From contig NZ_JAEEAP010000004.1 of NCBI RefSeq assembly GCF_016103465.1, positions 1 through 64,000 on the forward strand: a stretch of 64,000 nucleotides of DNA. Direction: 5' to 3'. The notes under the pieces were generated by a model. The model did not search any database. It worked only from the letters and a program-made list of their open reading frames with translations, and was not told where the DNA came from. Of the stretch, positions 42,169 to 51,433 are shown piece after piece (positions within the stretch are counted from its first letter, which is position 1; each line of letters starts with the position of its first letter). A program made the position numbers and the translations under genes. This DNA comes from Streptomyces sabulosicollis (GTDB taxonomy: Bacteria > Actinomycetota > Actinomycetes > Streptomycetales > Streptomycetaceae).

Positions 42169-43868
42169 ACGGGCCTCCCGGTCGTGACGTGGGCCGTCTC
42201 GAGGACGCGCGCGTCTTTGAGACGGCCCGCTCGCAGCTCTTCCCACATGTGGCGACGTCTCGGCTTGCCGCTGGACGTCTTCTTGATCAGCCCGCTGCGG
42301 CCGGTGACGACGGTGATGGCGACGTCGTCGCCGAGTGCGCCGCGCAGGACGAGCGTGGCGTCCTCCACCCACGCGCCCTCGGCCTTCTCCGCGAACAGGG
42401 TCACCGAGGTGCCGCCGGTGCCCTCGACGCCGACGACCGCGCACTTCTCCCGGGCGATCCCGGTCGCGGAGACCACCTTCGCCTCCAGGTCCTCCATGTA
42501 GACGCTGCGTCCGCGCGCCTTGAGGCTGTCGCCCATCCGGCCGAGCACGAACAGCTCGCCGCGGTGGAAGAACCCGGCGTCCCCGGTCTTGAGGCCACCG
42601 CCGACGAACCGCGTGGAGCCGGTGCGCCCGGCGTGGTAGCCGCTCGTGACGGAGGGGCCCGTCACCTCGATCTCGCCGAGGTGGCCGTCCGGAAGGGGCC
42701 GTCCCCCGTCGTCGACCACCGTGGCGCCCACCCCGTCGCCGGGGCCGCCACAGCCGATCAGCCAGCCGTCCTCACCGTCGGAGCCCGTCTTCGCGGAGCT
42801 CGCGAACTCGCCCTCCTCGTCGATGGTGACGGGGCCGCCGAAGCGCAGCGTGCGGGTGTCCACGCGCACGGTCGGCGCGGGGGTGCCGGAGGTACGGACG
42901 GTCACCGCGAGCGTCGCCTCGGCGAGCCCGTACGACGGCAGGTAGACGGAGGGGGAGAATCCGGCGGGTGCGGCGAGCCTGGCGAAGTGCTCCAGCACAC
43001 GGGGGTTGATGGGTTCGGCGCCGACGATGACGTTGCGCCACGCGGACAGGTCCAGGTCCGCGAGCCGGTCGCCGAGCCGCCGGACCGCGTACTCGAACGC
43101 GAAGGGCGGGGCGGCGGTGTGCGCGGCGACGGCGAAGCACCGCAGCCAGCGGGCCGGATCGCGGATGAACTGTTCGGGGCGCATGAGCCACAGATCGTCC
43201 CTCACGCTCACGGGGGTGAGCAGACAGCCGATCAGGCCCATGTCGTGGTGGAGCGGCAGCCAGGAGGCCCCGGCGTCACCCGCGCGCCAGCCGAGTCTGC
43301 TCCGGATCAGCGCGAGGTTGGCCTCCAGGTTCGTCCAGCTGACCCGGACCCCGCGGGGCCTGCTGCTGGAGCCCGAGGTGAACTGGAGGAGGGCGAGCTC
43401 GCCGGGTTCGCGGGGCTGGATCTCGTCGCCGTCATCGCGCCAGATCCACGGCCCGTGGTCGGAGCCCGCGGCGGCGAGCACTCGGGCGGCCAGGGGGGCG
43501 AGGCCCTCGGCGGTGATGGTGACGGCGGCCTCGGTCTGCCGCACGATCCCGGCCGCGTGCTCTACGTACTCGGCCTCGGCGGCGAACGACGGCGGGGGGA
43601 TGAGGCAGACCGTGGCGCCCGCGGCCCAGACACCGAAGAGCGACGACAGGCAGGGGAAGCCGGTGGGCAGGAGAACACACACCACATCGCCGGGACGCAC
43701 TCCCTGTGCCGCCAGCGAACCGGCCAACCGCCGTGCGGAGGCGGCGAGTTCGGGGTATCCGTGGAACTCCCAGCCGCCTCGGTCGTCGGCGAGGTGGATG
43801 CCTCGGCCATCGAGGTCTCCGGCCGTCCGAGGAGGGCCCGTCAGCCAGGAGAGCAGCGCGTTACTCAC
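42165..43868 (-). CDS. fatty-acyl-AMP-ligase-like adenylating enzyme
   Basis: A 567-residue ANL-superfamily enzyme. The P-loop-like LLQFTSGSSSRPRGV, the FAAL-type SWLPLHHDMGLIGCLLTPV, the adenine region YLPSYGLAEATLAVTV and the hinge LFVLGRMGDSLKARGRSVYMEDLEA are present. The HHDMGLIG block and segment order favour FAALs, which make acyl-AMP and pass it to an ACP instead of CoA. A C-terminal Lys is seen in RSGLIKKTSSGKPRR. GTG 43868 overlaps the previous gene by eight bases. The ACP encoded two genes later is the natural partner. Confidence 0.83.
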   Translation of the reverse strand: MSNALLSWLTGPPRTAGDLDGRGIHLADDRGGWEFHGYPELAASARRLAGSLAAQGVRPGDVVCVLLPTGFPCLSSLFGVWAAGATVCLIPPPSFAAEAEYVEHAAGIVRQTEAAVTITAEGLAPLAARVLAAAGSDHGPWIWRDDGDEIQPREPGELALLQFTSGSSSRPRGVRVSWTNLEANLALIRSRLGWRAGDAGASWLPLHHDMGLIGCLLTPVSVRDDLWLMRPEQFIRDPARWLRCFAVAAHTAAPPFAFEYAVRRLGDRLADLDLSAWRNVIVGAEPINPRVLEHFARLAAPAGFSPSVYLPSYGLAEATLAVTVRTSGTPAPTVRVDTRTLRFGGPVTIDEEGEFASSAKTGSDGEDGWLIGCGGPGDGVGATVVDDGGRPLPDGHLGEIEVTGPSVTSGYHAGRTGSTRFVGGGLKTGDAGFFHRGELFVLGRMGDSLKARGRSVYMEDLEAKVVSATGIAREKCAVVGVEGTGGTSVTLFAEKAEGAWVEDATLVLRGALGDDVAITVVTGRSGLIKKTSSGKPRRRHMWEELRAGRLKDARVLETAHVTTGRPV

Positions 43869-46686
43869 TCTTCGCGTCCTTCGCCTGCCCGGCCCCGGCC
43901 GCGCTGTCCGTTCCGGCCCCGGTGTCGGCTTCGGCCCCGGTGTCGGCGTCAGCTTCGGTATCGGATGCGGCTCCGGTATCGCTGTCGGCGTCGGTTTCGG
44001 CCGGGGTGCCGTCGTCCAGGAACGTGATCGTCCCCGTGCCCCCGTCCACCCTCAGCCGCATACCGGTCTCCATCTCCGTGACCGCGCCCTTGACCTGGAC
44101 GACGGTCGGAATGCCGAGCTCACGGGCGACGATCGCCACGTGCGTCAGCGGACTGCCCCGCTCGATGATGAGTGCTGACGCGGACGGCAGCGCGGCGACC
44201 CAGCCCGGATCCGTGCGATAGGTCACCAGGACCCCGCCGTCCACGTCCACCGGGGTGTCCGTGACGACGGCGCGGGCCTCCACCACACCGGGGCAGGACG
44301 GGGTGCCGCGCAACTCCCTGACACCGGTGCGCGCCACCCCGCCCTTCACGAAACCGGCCCGCTCCAGGTTGCCCCGCCAGTAGGCGGCCCCGCGGGTGGT
44401 GAACCGGGACGGGGCGGACAGCTGCTCGTCCTCGGCCTTCTGACGCTTGCGCAGCTCCACGAGTCCGCGCAGATCGGTGTGCGCCGTCGTGCCCTCGTAG
44501 GCGCCGCGCAGCTCCTCGAGGCGCAGGAAGAACACGTCGTTCCAGTGGTCGATCGCCCGCATCCTGGCCAGATCGCGGCCCATGGCCCGCAGCATCCGCT
44601 TCGCCGAGCCGAACGCGCGGGTGCGGCAGAATCTCAGCCGCTCCCGGTTGTACAGGGAGGTCTGTGCCTTGCGGCGGACGATGTCGTAGAGCACCCGGCG
44701 CGGCCCGCGCAGGTGCTCGTCCAGATAGGCGTCGGCCTTCTCGCCGGCGTTGGCGTCCACCTCGGGCAGTGCGGCACGCACCATGGCGAACAGGCTCGAC
44801 GGGTCCTCACGCAGATCGGGCACTTCGAGCTTGAGCTCGTCGAGGCTGCGGTAGCCGTACGCGGCGACGTACTCGTCCACCGAGGCGAGGAACGCGGTGT
44901 GGCCGCCGTCGCGCAGCGCCTGATAGGTGTCCGCGGCCGGGGTTTCCCGGACGAGGCGGCTCAGTTCCGCGTCGTCACGGACAGTGGCGGCGAGGGCCGA
45001 CAGCGCGCGGGCGGGTTCGATGGACTCCACCCGGGAGCCGGGGCTGGCGGCGCTCCAGGTGAGCCACTCGGGGGCGTCGGGCAGCCAGCGTCTGTTCAGC
45101 AGGGCGAGCGCGCCGATGGACCAGAGAATCGCCGCGTCCAGGGTCTGCATCGGACCCCACTTCTCCAGCAGGTCCTTCTCCAGGGCACGGAATCGCCGGT
45201 AGACGTCCTGGCCCTCCATCGCGTCGTAGTCGACGTTGTCGAACTCCTCGTACGCCTTGTAGAAGTAGGCCATGAAACGTTCGACCGAGCGGTTCATGGT
45301 GAGGAAGCGGCGTACGAAAGCGGCCACGGTCCTCGCGCGGGACAGCCGGCCGCGCGGCGAAGAGGAGAAGGTATACGGGTAGATGGTCTCGGCCATTTCG
45401 TCGTCGAGTGGCTCCTCGACGCCGATCGCTACCTCAAGGACTTTCCTGTTGAGTTTGTACAGTGGCGCGATCCGGACCATCCGGTACCAGTGGAGCAGGT
45501 TGTAGTACACCCGGCCATGAAAATAGCCGAGCATATGAGGAGCCCATTCCTCGATCTCACGCAGTGCGGCGGGCGGGACCCGGAGCCCTCGTGCGTAGTA
45601 TTCGTAGACCCTGCCGTAGACATTGGCGGCGAAACTGTAGGTCAGCGGTGAGACGATTCCGGAGAAGCTCTCGATGATGTTGGCGTTGTCCCAGATCCGG
45701 AGTTCGCCTTCACTCGGCTTTAACTCGTCCTCCGTCGGCCGGATCTCATCCGGCAGCGCGGTGATGGGACGGGCTTGTAATACCCACAGGGCATCGTCCG
45801 CGAGCGCCCACTCGATGTCCTGCGGAGTGTCGAAAACCGCCGCGATCCGTGCCCCGGCCTCGTGCAGCCGCGCTATGTCCTTCGGCTCCAGCGACAGCTT
45901 CTCCCGGTCGGCCCGCTCCACTTCGGCGACCAGGTATCCGGAGCCCGTCGGGTCCAGGTGATAACGCTCCCGCTTGTCGCCGAGCACGGTGTCGTCCACC
46001 GCGCCCGTGGCGCCGTCGAGGACGACGGTGTCGGCGTCCACCGCACCCGATACCAGGCCCTCGCCCAGTCCGTACACGGAACTGATCACATACTGCCGCC
46101 GGTCGCCCGTCACCGGGTTGGCGGTGAACATGACGCCGCTGCGCTCGGAATCCACCATGTCCTGCACCACGACGGCGATGGCCGCGCCGCGCAGCGGCAG
46201 CCCGTGGCGCAGCCGGTAGTGCAGCGACCGCTCGGAGAACGCCGACGCCCAGCACTTCTTGACATGCGTTCGCACATCGGGGAGCCCGGACACATTGAGG
46301 AAGGTGGCGAACTGTCCGGCGAAGGAGAGTTCCGAGCCGTCCTCCTCGGCGCCGGAGGAGCGCACCGCCACCCGGGCGCGCCCCACATGCGCATACGCTT
46401 CTTCGATGACCGACGCGACGTCGTCGCTCAGCTCCCCCGACTCGATGATTTCGGCCAGCTGCCGGGCGGTTTCGCTCACATTGTCCTGGCCGATCTCGGC
46501 GAGCAGATCCCCGATGCGTCCCGCCTCGTCGAGGCCGGCGATGAATTCCTGGAACACATCGAGCCCGACGACTGCCCAGCGGGGCACGGCAAGCCCGTTC
46601 CTGGAGAGCTCATGGAGATTCTTCCCCTTCCCGCCCGCCAGCTTCGCGGCCTCACCTGGGAGGCTGTCGTCGACTATGGCTCGCAT
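43861..46686 (-). CDS. PEP-synthase/rifampin-phosphotransferase-like enzyme
   Basis: A 941-residue enzyme with domains in the order of rifampin phosphotransferase: an N-terminal ATP-grasp PPDK domain (1-320, LAGGKGKNLHELSRNGL, AVRSSGAEEDG), a long helical middle (about 330-770), and a C-terminal phosphohistidine swivel domain (about 775-880) with catalytic H849 in GSPLTHVAIVARELGIPTV. No PEP/pyruvate TIM barrel is present. It should split ATP and place the beta-phosphate on an acceptor, leaving AMP and Pi. The final 45 residues are an Asp/Glu/Thr/Gly repeat tail. ATG 46686 has AAGGAAA upstream. It is the first gene of the operon. Confidence 0.82.
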   Translation of the reverse strand: MRAIVDDSLPGEAAKLAGGKGKNLHELSRNGLAVPRWAVVGLDVFQEFIAGLDEAGRIGDLLAEIGQDNVSETARQLAEIIESGELSDDVASVIEEAYAHVGRARVAVRSSGAEEDGSELSFAGQFATFLNVSGLPDVRTHVKKCWASAFSERSLHYRLRHGLPLRGAAIAVVVQDMVDSERSGVMFTANPVTGDRRQYVISSVYGLGEGLVSGAVDADTVVLDGATGAVDDTVLGDKRERYHLDPTGSGYLVAEVERADREKLSLEPKDIARLHEAGARIAAVFDTPQDIEWALADDALWVLQARPITALPDEIRPTEDELKPSEGELRIWDNANIIESFSGIVSPLTYSFAANVYGRVYEYYARGLRVPPAALREIEEWAPHMLGYFHGRVYYNLLHWYRMVRIAPLYKLNRKVLEVAIGVEEPLDDEMAETIYPYTFSSSPRGRLSRARTVAAFVRRFLTMNRSVERFMAYFYKAYEEFDNVDYDAMEGQDVYRRFRALEKDLLEKWGPMQTLDAAILWSIGALALLNRRWLPDAPEWLTWSAASPGSRVESIEPARALSALAATVRDDAELSRLVRETPAADTYQALRDGGHTAFLASVDEYVAAYGYRSLDELKLEVPDLREDPSSLFAMVRAALPEVDANAGEKADAYLDEHLRGPRRVLYDIVRRKAQTSLYNRERLRFCRTRAFGSAKRMLRAMGRDLARMRAIDHWNDVFFLRLEELRGAYEGTTAHTDLRGLVELRKRQKAEDEQLSAPSRFTTRGAAYWRGNLERAGFVKGGVARTGVRELRGTPSCPGVVEARAVVTDTPVDVDGGVLVTYRTDPGWVAALPSASALIIERGSPLTHVAIVARELGIPTVVQVKGAVTEMETGMRLRVDGGTGTITFLDDGTPAETDADSDTGAASDTEADADTGAEADTGAGTDSAAGAGQAKDAKSE

Positions 46687-46864
46687 CGGTTTCCTTGGCC
46701 TCCGGTCACGCGTCGCGAAACACACCCCGCTTGATCACGAGGAAGTTTCACCGTACCCCACGGGTCTGGCGATTGCGATCCTTCCCGGCTCTTTTGCGAG
46801 GCCACTTCATGACATCCTGACAGTTTGGCTGGTTGCTACGCTTTTCCCTAGCGATTGCCGACCA

Positions 46865-46899
46865 ACTACCCCTGGCGCGCGGCGTTCGCCGGGGGTAGT
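46865..46899. promoter_or_regulatory. 13-bp inverted repeat between the divergent operon and P450 gene
   Basis: ACTACCCCTGGCG (46865-46877) and CGCCGGGGGTAGT (46887-46899) match at 12 of 13 positions, with a 9-bp spacer. It lies in a 382-bp interval between two divergent starts, so it is more likely an operator than a terminator. No other element in the interval is clear. Confidence 0.5.
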
Positions 46900-47068
46900 A
46901 GTGAGCTGGTAACGCTACGATCCTCGCCATTGCTCGCGCCCCGTTTCCTGCCCCCACGCCCTTTGTTCTCCCCGGCCGGTGGTGAATCCCCGGTGGGCCG
47001 GACATCCAGTGGCCGCTACCTCGTAGACGCCGGAGAACTGAGCAGACGCTGGACAACTGGAGAAACCG

Positions 47069-48463
47069 ATGTCCCTCCTTCCCCCCGGCTCCCGGCAGCC
47101 CGCCCTTCTGCAGACCATGCGCATGCGCGACCCGGTCCACTACTTCGCGTCACTACGGCGGCGCTACGGCCCGGTGTTCCGCATGCAGCTGATCGGCTTC
47201 CCGCCCCAGGTGGTGGTGTCCACCGCGGAGCTCGCCGCGGAGATCTACAGCACGGACGGCGACGGCAACCGGGCCGGGGCGCTGCGCGCGGGCTACGTGC
47301 CGTGGCTCGGCGAGTATTCGCTGTTCACGAACGACGGCGAGCCGTGGTGGCGGCACCGCAAGCTGCTCAGCCCGGCCCTGCACGGCCGGTCCATCGCCGG
47401 CTACCCGGAACTGATCGCCGAGATCGCCGCGGAGGACATCCGGACGTGGCCGCTCGGCAGGCCGTTCGCGCTGCAGGAGCACATGCAGGCCATCACGCTG
47501 GAGGTCACCCTGCGGCTGGTCTTCGGGATCCGTGACGTCACACAGTTGGCCCGGCTGCGGGCGTTGCTCCTCACCCTGTCCAAGGCCAGTGGCTCCCCGC
47601 TCCTGTTCCTGATGCCCGCGCGGCTGCGGGCCTGGGCGGAGAAGTCACCGCTGGCGATGCGCATACCGGTGCTGCCGACGACCCGCACGATGAAGGCCAG
47701 CGCGGCGGTGGACGAGATCCTCTTCGCCGAGATCGCGCGGCGCAGGGACGAGGAGGACGCCGGAGCCACCGATGTTCTGGGGCGGCTGCTGCGGGCACGG
47801 GACGAGAAGGGCCGGTCGATGAGCGACCAGGAGATCCGCGATGAGCTGCTCACCCTGCTGGAGGCCGGACTCGAGACCACGGCGACCGGCCTGTCCTGGG
47901 CCTTCGAGCGGTTGATGCGCGCCCCGGAGGTACTGGAGCGGCTGCGGGAGGAGGTGGAGCGGGGCGAGGACGACAGCTACCTCGAAGCGGTCGTGAAGGA
48001 AGTGCTGCGGCTGCGCCCGGTGATCACCGGATCGGGGCGTCTGCTGGACAAGCCGCTGCGGCTCGGCGGGTACGAGATCCCGGCCGGTTGGGTGGCCATC
48101 CCCATGTTCTCGCTCATCCACCAGGACAGCGAGGCGTATCCGGACCCCGAGGAGTTCCGGCCGGAGCGGTTCCTCGGCGAGGGCGCCCAGGCGGCGCAGA
48201 AGTCGTTCCTGCCGTTCGGCGGTGGCCGCCGCTATTGCGTCGGTGCCCAACTCGCCATGATGGAGATGAAGGTGATCATCCGTGAGGTGCTGCGGAGGGT
48301 GGAGCTGACCGCCGCCGACCCCGCGCCGGAGGCCCAGCGCATGTGGCACGTCACCCTGGTCCCGGGAAAGCGCGCCGTCGCCGTGGCCCGCGAACAGCCG
48401 CTGAACCGCGGGCCGGTGGCCGGGGAAGCGAGGTGTCCCGTACACCCGGCCCCGTCCGAGTAG
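47069..48463 (+). CDS. cytochrome P450
   Basis: A 464-residue P450 monooxygenase. The heme-thiolate loop is FLPFGGGRRYCVGAQLA with C390 as ligand. The I-helix reads AGLETTATGLSW (Glu-Thr-Thr in place of the more common Asp-Thr-Thr) and the K-helix EVLRLRP supplies ExxR. Length and the PERF meander are normal. The protein resembles the CYP110/fatty-acid-type bacterial group. It is divergent from the large operon with a shared inverted repeat upstream, so it probably oxidises the cluster product. ATG 47069 has a GGAG ribosome binding site. Confidence 0.92.
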   Translation: MSLLPPGSRQPALLQTMRMRDPVHYFASLRRRYGPVFRMQLIGFPPQVVVSTAELAAEIYSTDGDGNRAGALRAGYVPWLGEYSLFTNDGEPWWRHRKLLSPALHGRSIAGYPELIAEIAAEDIRTWPLGRPFALQEHMQAITLEVTLRLVFGIRDVTQLARLRALLLTLSKASGSPLLFLMPARLRAWAEKSPLAMRIPVLPTTRTMKASAAVDEILFAEIARRRDEEDAGATDVLGRLLRARDEKGRSMSDQEIRDELLTLLEAGLETTATGLSWAFERLMRAPEVLERLREEVERGEDDSYLEAVVKEVLRLRPVITGSGRLLDKPLRLGGYEIPAGWVAIPMFSLIHQDSEAYPDPEEFRPERFLGEGAQAAQKSFLPFGGGRRYCVGAQLAMMEMKVIIREVLRRVELTAADPAPEAQRMWHVTLVPGKRAVAVAREQPLNRGPVAGEARCPVHPAPSE

Positions 48464-48467
48464 GCCA

Positions 48468-49454
48468 TCACTGGCGCGGGACGTCCGTGAGTTGGTCGCC
48501 GAGGGGGCTGCGCCGGTACAGCACCTGCCGTCCGTGGCGTGCCCGGGTGACCAGCCCCGTGGCGTGCAGGACGCGCAGGTGCTGGGACACCGCGCTCGGG
48601 GTCACCCGGAGGCGGCGGGCCAGCTCAACGGTGGGCAGGGGCTCCTCGAGGAGGCCGAGGAGCCTCGCTCTCGGCGCGCCGATGAGCGATACGAGCGCCG
48701 ACCCGTCACGGGTGGGCGCCGTGGCCCAGAGCGTCGCCACGCCCCGGCTGGGATAGACCAGCGACGGAGGCTCCTCCGGGCTCACCGGGGGCGCGGGCTT
48801 GTGCGCGAAGACGGAGGGCAGGAGGAGCAGTCCCCGGCCGGACGCCGCGACGCGGTGCCGGCTGATCATTTTGGTGATGTGCAGCACCCCGTCCTGCCAG
48901 CGCAGGTCGGGGTGCATATCGGCGAAGAGCAAGCGGGCGCCGCCCATGGCCAGTTGGCGCGCGCGGTGGGTCATGTCGGCCTCCACGACGAGTCGCATCT
49001 GCGGCCACATCGGCCGGACGGCGATCTCCCAGTACCGGCGCAGCAGGGCGCAGATGGCGTCACGGAGTCCGGCGACGGACGCGTCGTCGGCGGCCGTGGC
49101 GTCGCGCAGCGCCAAAGGCAGCGGGTCCGGCGCGTGTGTGGCGGGCAGATCGCGACGGACCAGGCCGGGAGGGGTCCGACGGACGACGGCGAGTTCGTCC
49201 TCGAAGGCCGGGGCGAAGCTCGCGGGCCGTGGGGTCAGGAAGTCCGGAAGGGTGAGTCTGCGCGCCACCAGGGACATCAGCAGGTCGGTGTCCAGGTCGC
49301 CGAGTCGGCCCAGCACGGATCTGCGCCACGGCAGATGCACCGCGGACAGGCCCGGATCGCGCAGCACCCGCAGGCTGAGCACCGTCTCGTTCAAGGGCGA
49401 TACCGCGAACCGCGTGTCCGCCAGGTCCTCGACCCCGAGCTCAAAGCTGATCAT
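48468..49454 (-). CDS. ArsR-type regulator with N-terminal DUF5937-like domain
   Basis: A 328-residue regulator. Residues 1-240 are a domain common in actinobacterial ArsR-like proteins (MISFELGVEDLADTRFAVSPL start, then PMWPQMRLVVEADM). The winged helix-turn-helix is at the C-terminus (PTVELARRLRVTPSAVSQHLRVLHATGLVTRARHG). It lacks the metal-binding cysteines of classical ArsR. It converges on the P450 with a 4-bp gap and is divergent from an MFS exporter, which it probably controls. Its ligand may be the cluster product, as an inference from position. Confidence 0.85.
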   Translation of the reverse strand: MISFELGVEDLADTRFAVSPLNETVLSLRVLRDPGLSAVHLPWRRSVLGRLGDLDTDLLMSLVARRLTLPDFLTPRPASFAPAFEDELAVVRRTPPGLVRRDLPATHAPDPLPLALRDATAADDASVAGLRDAICALLRRYWEIAVRPMWPQMRLVVEADMTHRARQLAMGGARLLFADMHPDLRWQDGVLHITKMISRHRVAASGRGLLLLPSVFAHKPAPPVSPEEPPSLVYPSRGVATLWATAPTRDGSALVSLIGAPRARLLGLLEEPLPTVELARRLRVTPSAVSQHLRVLHATGLVTRARHGRQVLYRRSPLGDQLTDVPRQ

Positions 49455-49554
49455 TAAGCCCTACGCTACATCGATTGGCAGCGGGGCTCGGGTGCCATGG
49501 ACTTCGGCCCATGACACGTCTCATGAGCCACCCCCCGTGTGTGCGGACGGCCGG

Positions 49555-50790
49555 ATGAGCCGCCGCATGGTCCTGCTCCTGGCCATCACCTGCGCGGTGG
49601 CGGTGGGCAACATCTACTTCCCGCAGTCCACCGGCCCGCTGGTGGCCGACGGGCTGCGGGTGTCCGCCGATTCGGCCACCGTGGTGGTGACCGCCACCCA
49701 GGTCGGTTACACGGCCGGAATCGTCCTGCTGGTGCCGCTCGGCGACCGGATCCCGCACCGTACGTTCCTCGTCGTCCTGCTCGGCCTCACCGGCCTGGCG
49801 CTGCTCGCCGCCGGGTGCGCACCCGCCCTGCCGCCCCTCGTCGCCGCCAGCGCTCTCGTCGGGCTGACCACCGTGGCGGCGCAGATCGTCGGTCCCCTGG
49901 CGGCCGGTCTCGTGGCCGCCGACCGCCGGGGAGCGGTGATCGGCACCCTGCTGAGCGGATCGACCGGCGGCATGCTGCTGGCCCGTACCTTCAGCGGCAC
50001 CCTCGGCGAGTGGCTGGGCTGGCGGGCCCCGTATCTCGTGGCCGCGGTCCTGGCCCTGCTGCTGGCCGCCGTCCTGGCGTTCGCGGTCCCCGCCACACCC
50101 CCGGCCTCCCGGCAGTCCTACCCCGCGCTGCTGGCCGAACCGCTGCGTCTGCTGCGCACCGAGCCGGAGCTGCGCCGCTCCTGCTGGTACCAGGCGACCG
50201 TCTTCGCCGGGTTCTCGGCCGTCTGGACCTGCCTGGCCCTCCTCCTCACCGGTCCCGCCTACGGCCTGGGCGCCCAGGCCGTCGGCATGCTCGCCCTGGT
50301 CGGCGGGGCGACCATGCTGTGCACACCGCTCGCCGGGCGCCTGGTGGACCGCCGAGGGCCCGATCCGGTCAACCTCGTCTGCATGCTCGGGGTGCTCCTC
50401 TCCGCCGTGATCCTCGCCGCGGGTTCCCTGGGCGGGACCGCGGGACTTGTCGCCCTGACGGTCGGCACGCTGCTGCTGGACGTGGCGATGCAGTCCGGCA
50501 TGGTGGCCAACCAGGCCCGCGTCTACGCCCTGCGGCCGGACGCCCGCGCCAGGCTGAACACCGCCTATATGACCTGCGCCTACCTGGGCGGCAGCGCGGG
50601 TTCCTGGCTCGGCGTGCGCGCCTGGGGCCGGGCCGGCTGGTGGGGTGTGTGCGCCCTCGTCGCGCTTCTCACCGCCCTCGCCCTGGGCCGCCACCTGCCG
50701 GGGCCGCGCCGGTCCCGAGGGAGCCCGTCGGCTCCGGCGCCACGCCCTGAGGGGGCTACGCCCCCGGACCCTCCCCTCGCAGCGCGGTGA
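49555..50790 (+). CDS. MFS efflux transporter
   Basis: A 411-residue major-facilitator protein with 12 predicted transmembrane helices, of the YnfM/drug-efflux kind (NIYFPQSTGPLVADGL in helix 1, VPLGDRIPHRTFLV in loop 2-3). It is divergent from the ArsR-type gene with 100 bp between them. ATG 49555 is used; GTG codons slightly upstream are possible and no strong ribosome binding site decides. The 3' end overlaps the convergent isochorismatase-like gene by 35 bp and encodes a Pro/Ser/Arg tail. It may export the product of the neighbouring cluster. Confidence 0.85.
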   Translation: MSRRMVLLLAITCAVAVGNIYFPQSTGPLVADGLRVSADSATVVVTATQVGYTAGIVLLVPLGDRIPHRTFLVVLLGLTGLALLAAGCAPALPPLVAASALVGLTTVAAQIVGPLAAGLVAADRRGAVIGTLLSGSTGGMLLARTFSGTLGEWLGWRAPYLVAAVLALLLAAVLAFAVPATPPASRQSYPALLAEPLRLLRTEPELRRSCWYQATVFAGFSAVWTCLALLLTGPAYGLGAQAVGMLALVGGATMLCTPLAGRLVDRRGPDPVNLVCMLGVLLSAVILAAGSLGGTAGLVALTVGTLLLDVAMQSGMVANQARVYALRPDARARLNTAYMTCAYLGGSAGSWLGVRAWGRAGWWGVCALVALLTALALGRHLPGPRRSRGSPSAPAPRPEGATPPDPPLAAR

Positions 50791-51391
50791 GGAGCTCCCG
50801 CGTGGTGAGGATGGCGTGGGCGAAGGTGGGGCCGTTCAGCTCGTGCGCGGAGTACATCATCTCGGGCTTGAAAGCGGCCGTGGCGTCGCGGACCAGTGTG
50901 ACGTGGTAGCCCAGCTCCATGGCGAACCGGCCGGTGGACTCGATGCAGGTGTTCGCCAGCAGCCCGATGAGGATCACGCGGGTGATGCCGTGCTGCTGGA
51001 GCTGCATGTTCAGGTCGGTGTTGGCGAAGCCGCTCTGTGACCAGTGCTCTCGGGCCACCACCTCACCCGGCCCCGGCTGGAAGTCGGGGTGGAACTCCCC
51101 GCCCCAGGTGTCCCGGGCGAAGGTGTGGCGCACCATGATGTTCCGCTGGGTGGGGTTGGGGTGGTCCCACGACTCGTAGTCACCCGGCTCCCAGCGGCGG
51201 TGCGGGACGAACACCACCCGCACCCCGGCCTGCCGGGCGGAGCCGACGACGGCGCGCATGTTGTCCAGCAGACCGACCTCCCGCGCGACCCTCTCCAGGG
51301 CCGGCCAGACCTTGCCTCCCTCGGAGAGGAAGTCGTTGTACGGATCGACCAGCAGCACTGCCGTCTGCCGGTGGTCATAGGTCTCGGCCAT
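50756..51391 (-). CDS. isochorismatase-family cysteine hydrolase
   Basis: A 211-residue hydrolase of the isochorismatase/nicotinamidase fold. The catalytic aspartate is in VLLVDPYNDF and the nucleophile cysteine in LLANTCIESTGRFA. The catalytic-lysine position appears to be Arg in VAREHWSQSGFANTDL (relatives carry KEHW), so activity needs checking. Substrates in the family range from isochorismate to amides such as biuret; the isochorismate synthase of this window is 35 kb away, so no pathway link is claimed. ATG 51391 is preceded by GGAGGAGAC. Tandem 9-bp repeats begin 43 bp upstream. Confidence 0.82.
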   Translation of the reverse strand: MAETYDHRQTAVLLVDPYNDFLSEGGKVWPALERVAREVGLLDNMRAVVGSARQAGVRVVFVPHRRWEPGDYESWDHPNPTQRNIMVRHTFARDTWGGEFHPDFQPGPGEVVAREHWSQSGFANTDLNMQLQQHGITRVILIGLLANTCIESTGRFAMELGYHVTLVRDATAAFKPEMMYSAHELNGPTFAHAILTTRELLTALRGEGPGA

Positions 51392-51433
51392 GACGTCTCC
51401 TCCGTCGGATCTGGAAGATCACTCATCGCCCGG

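Noticed and set aside
46865-46899. rho-independent terminator
   Set aside because: It lies between two divergent starts, where no transcript ends; an operator is more plausible.
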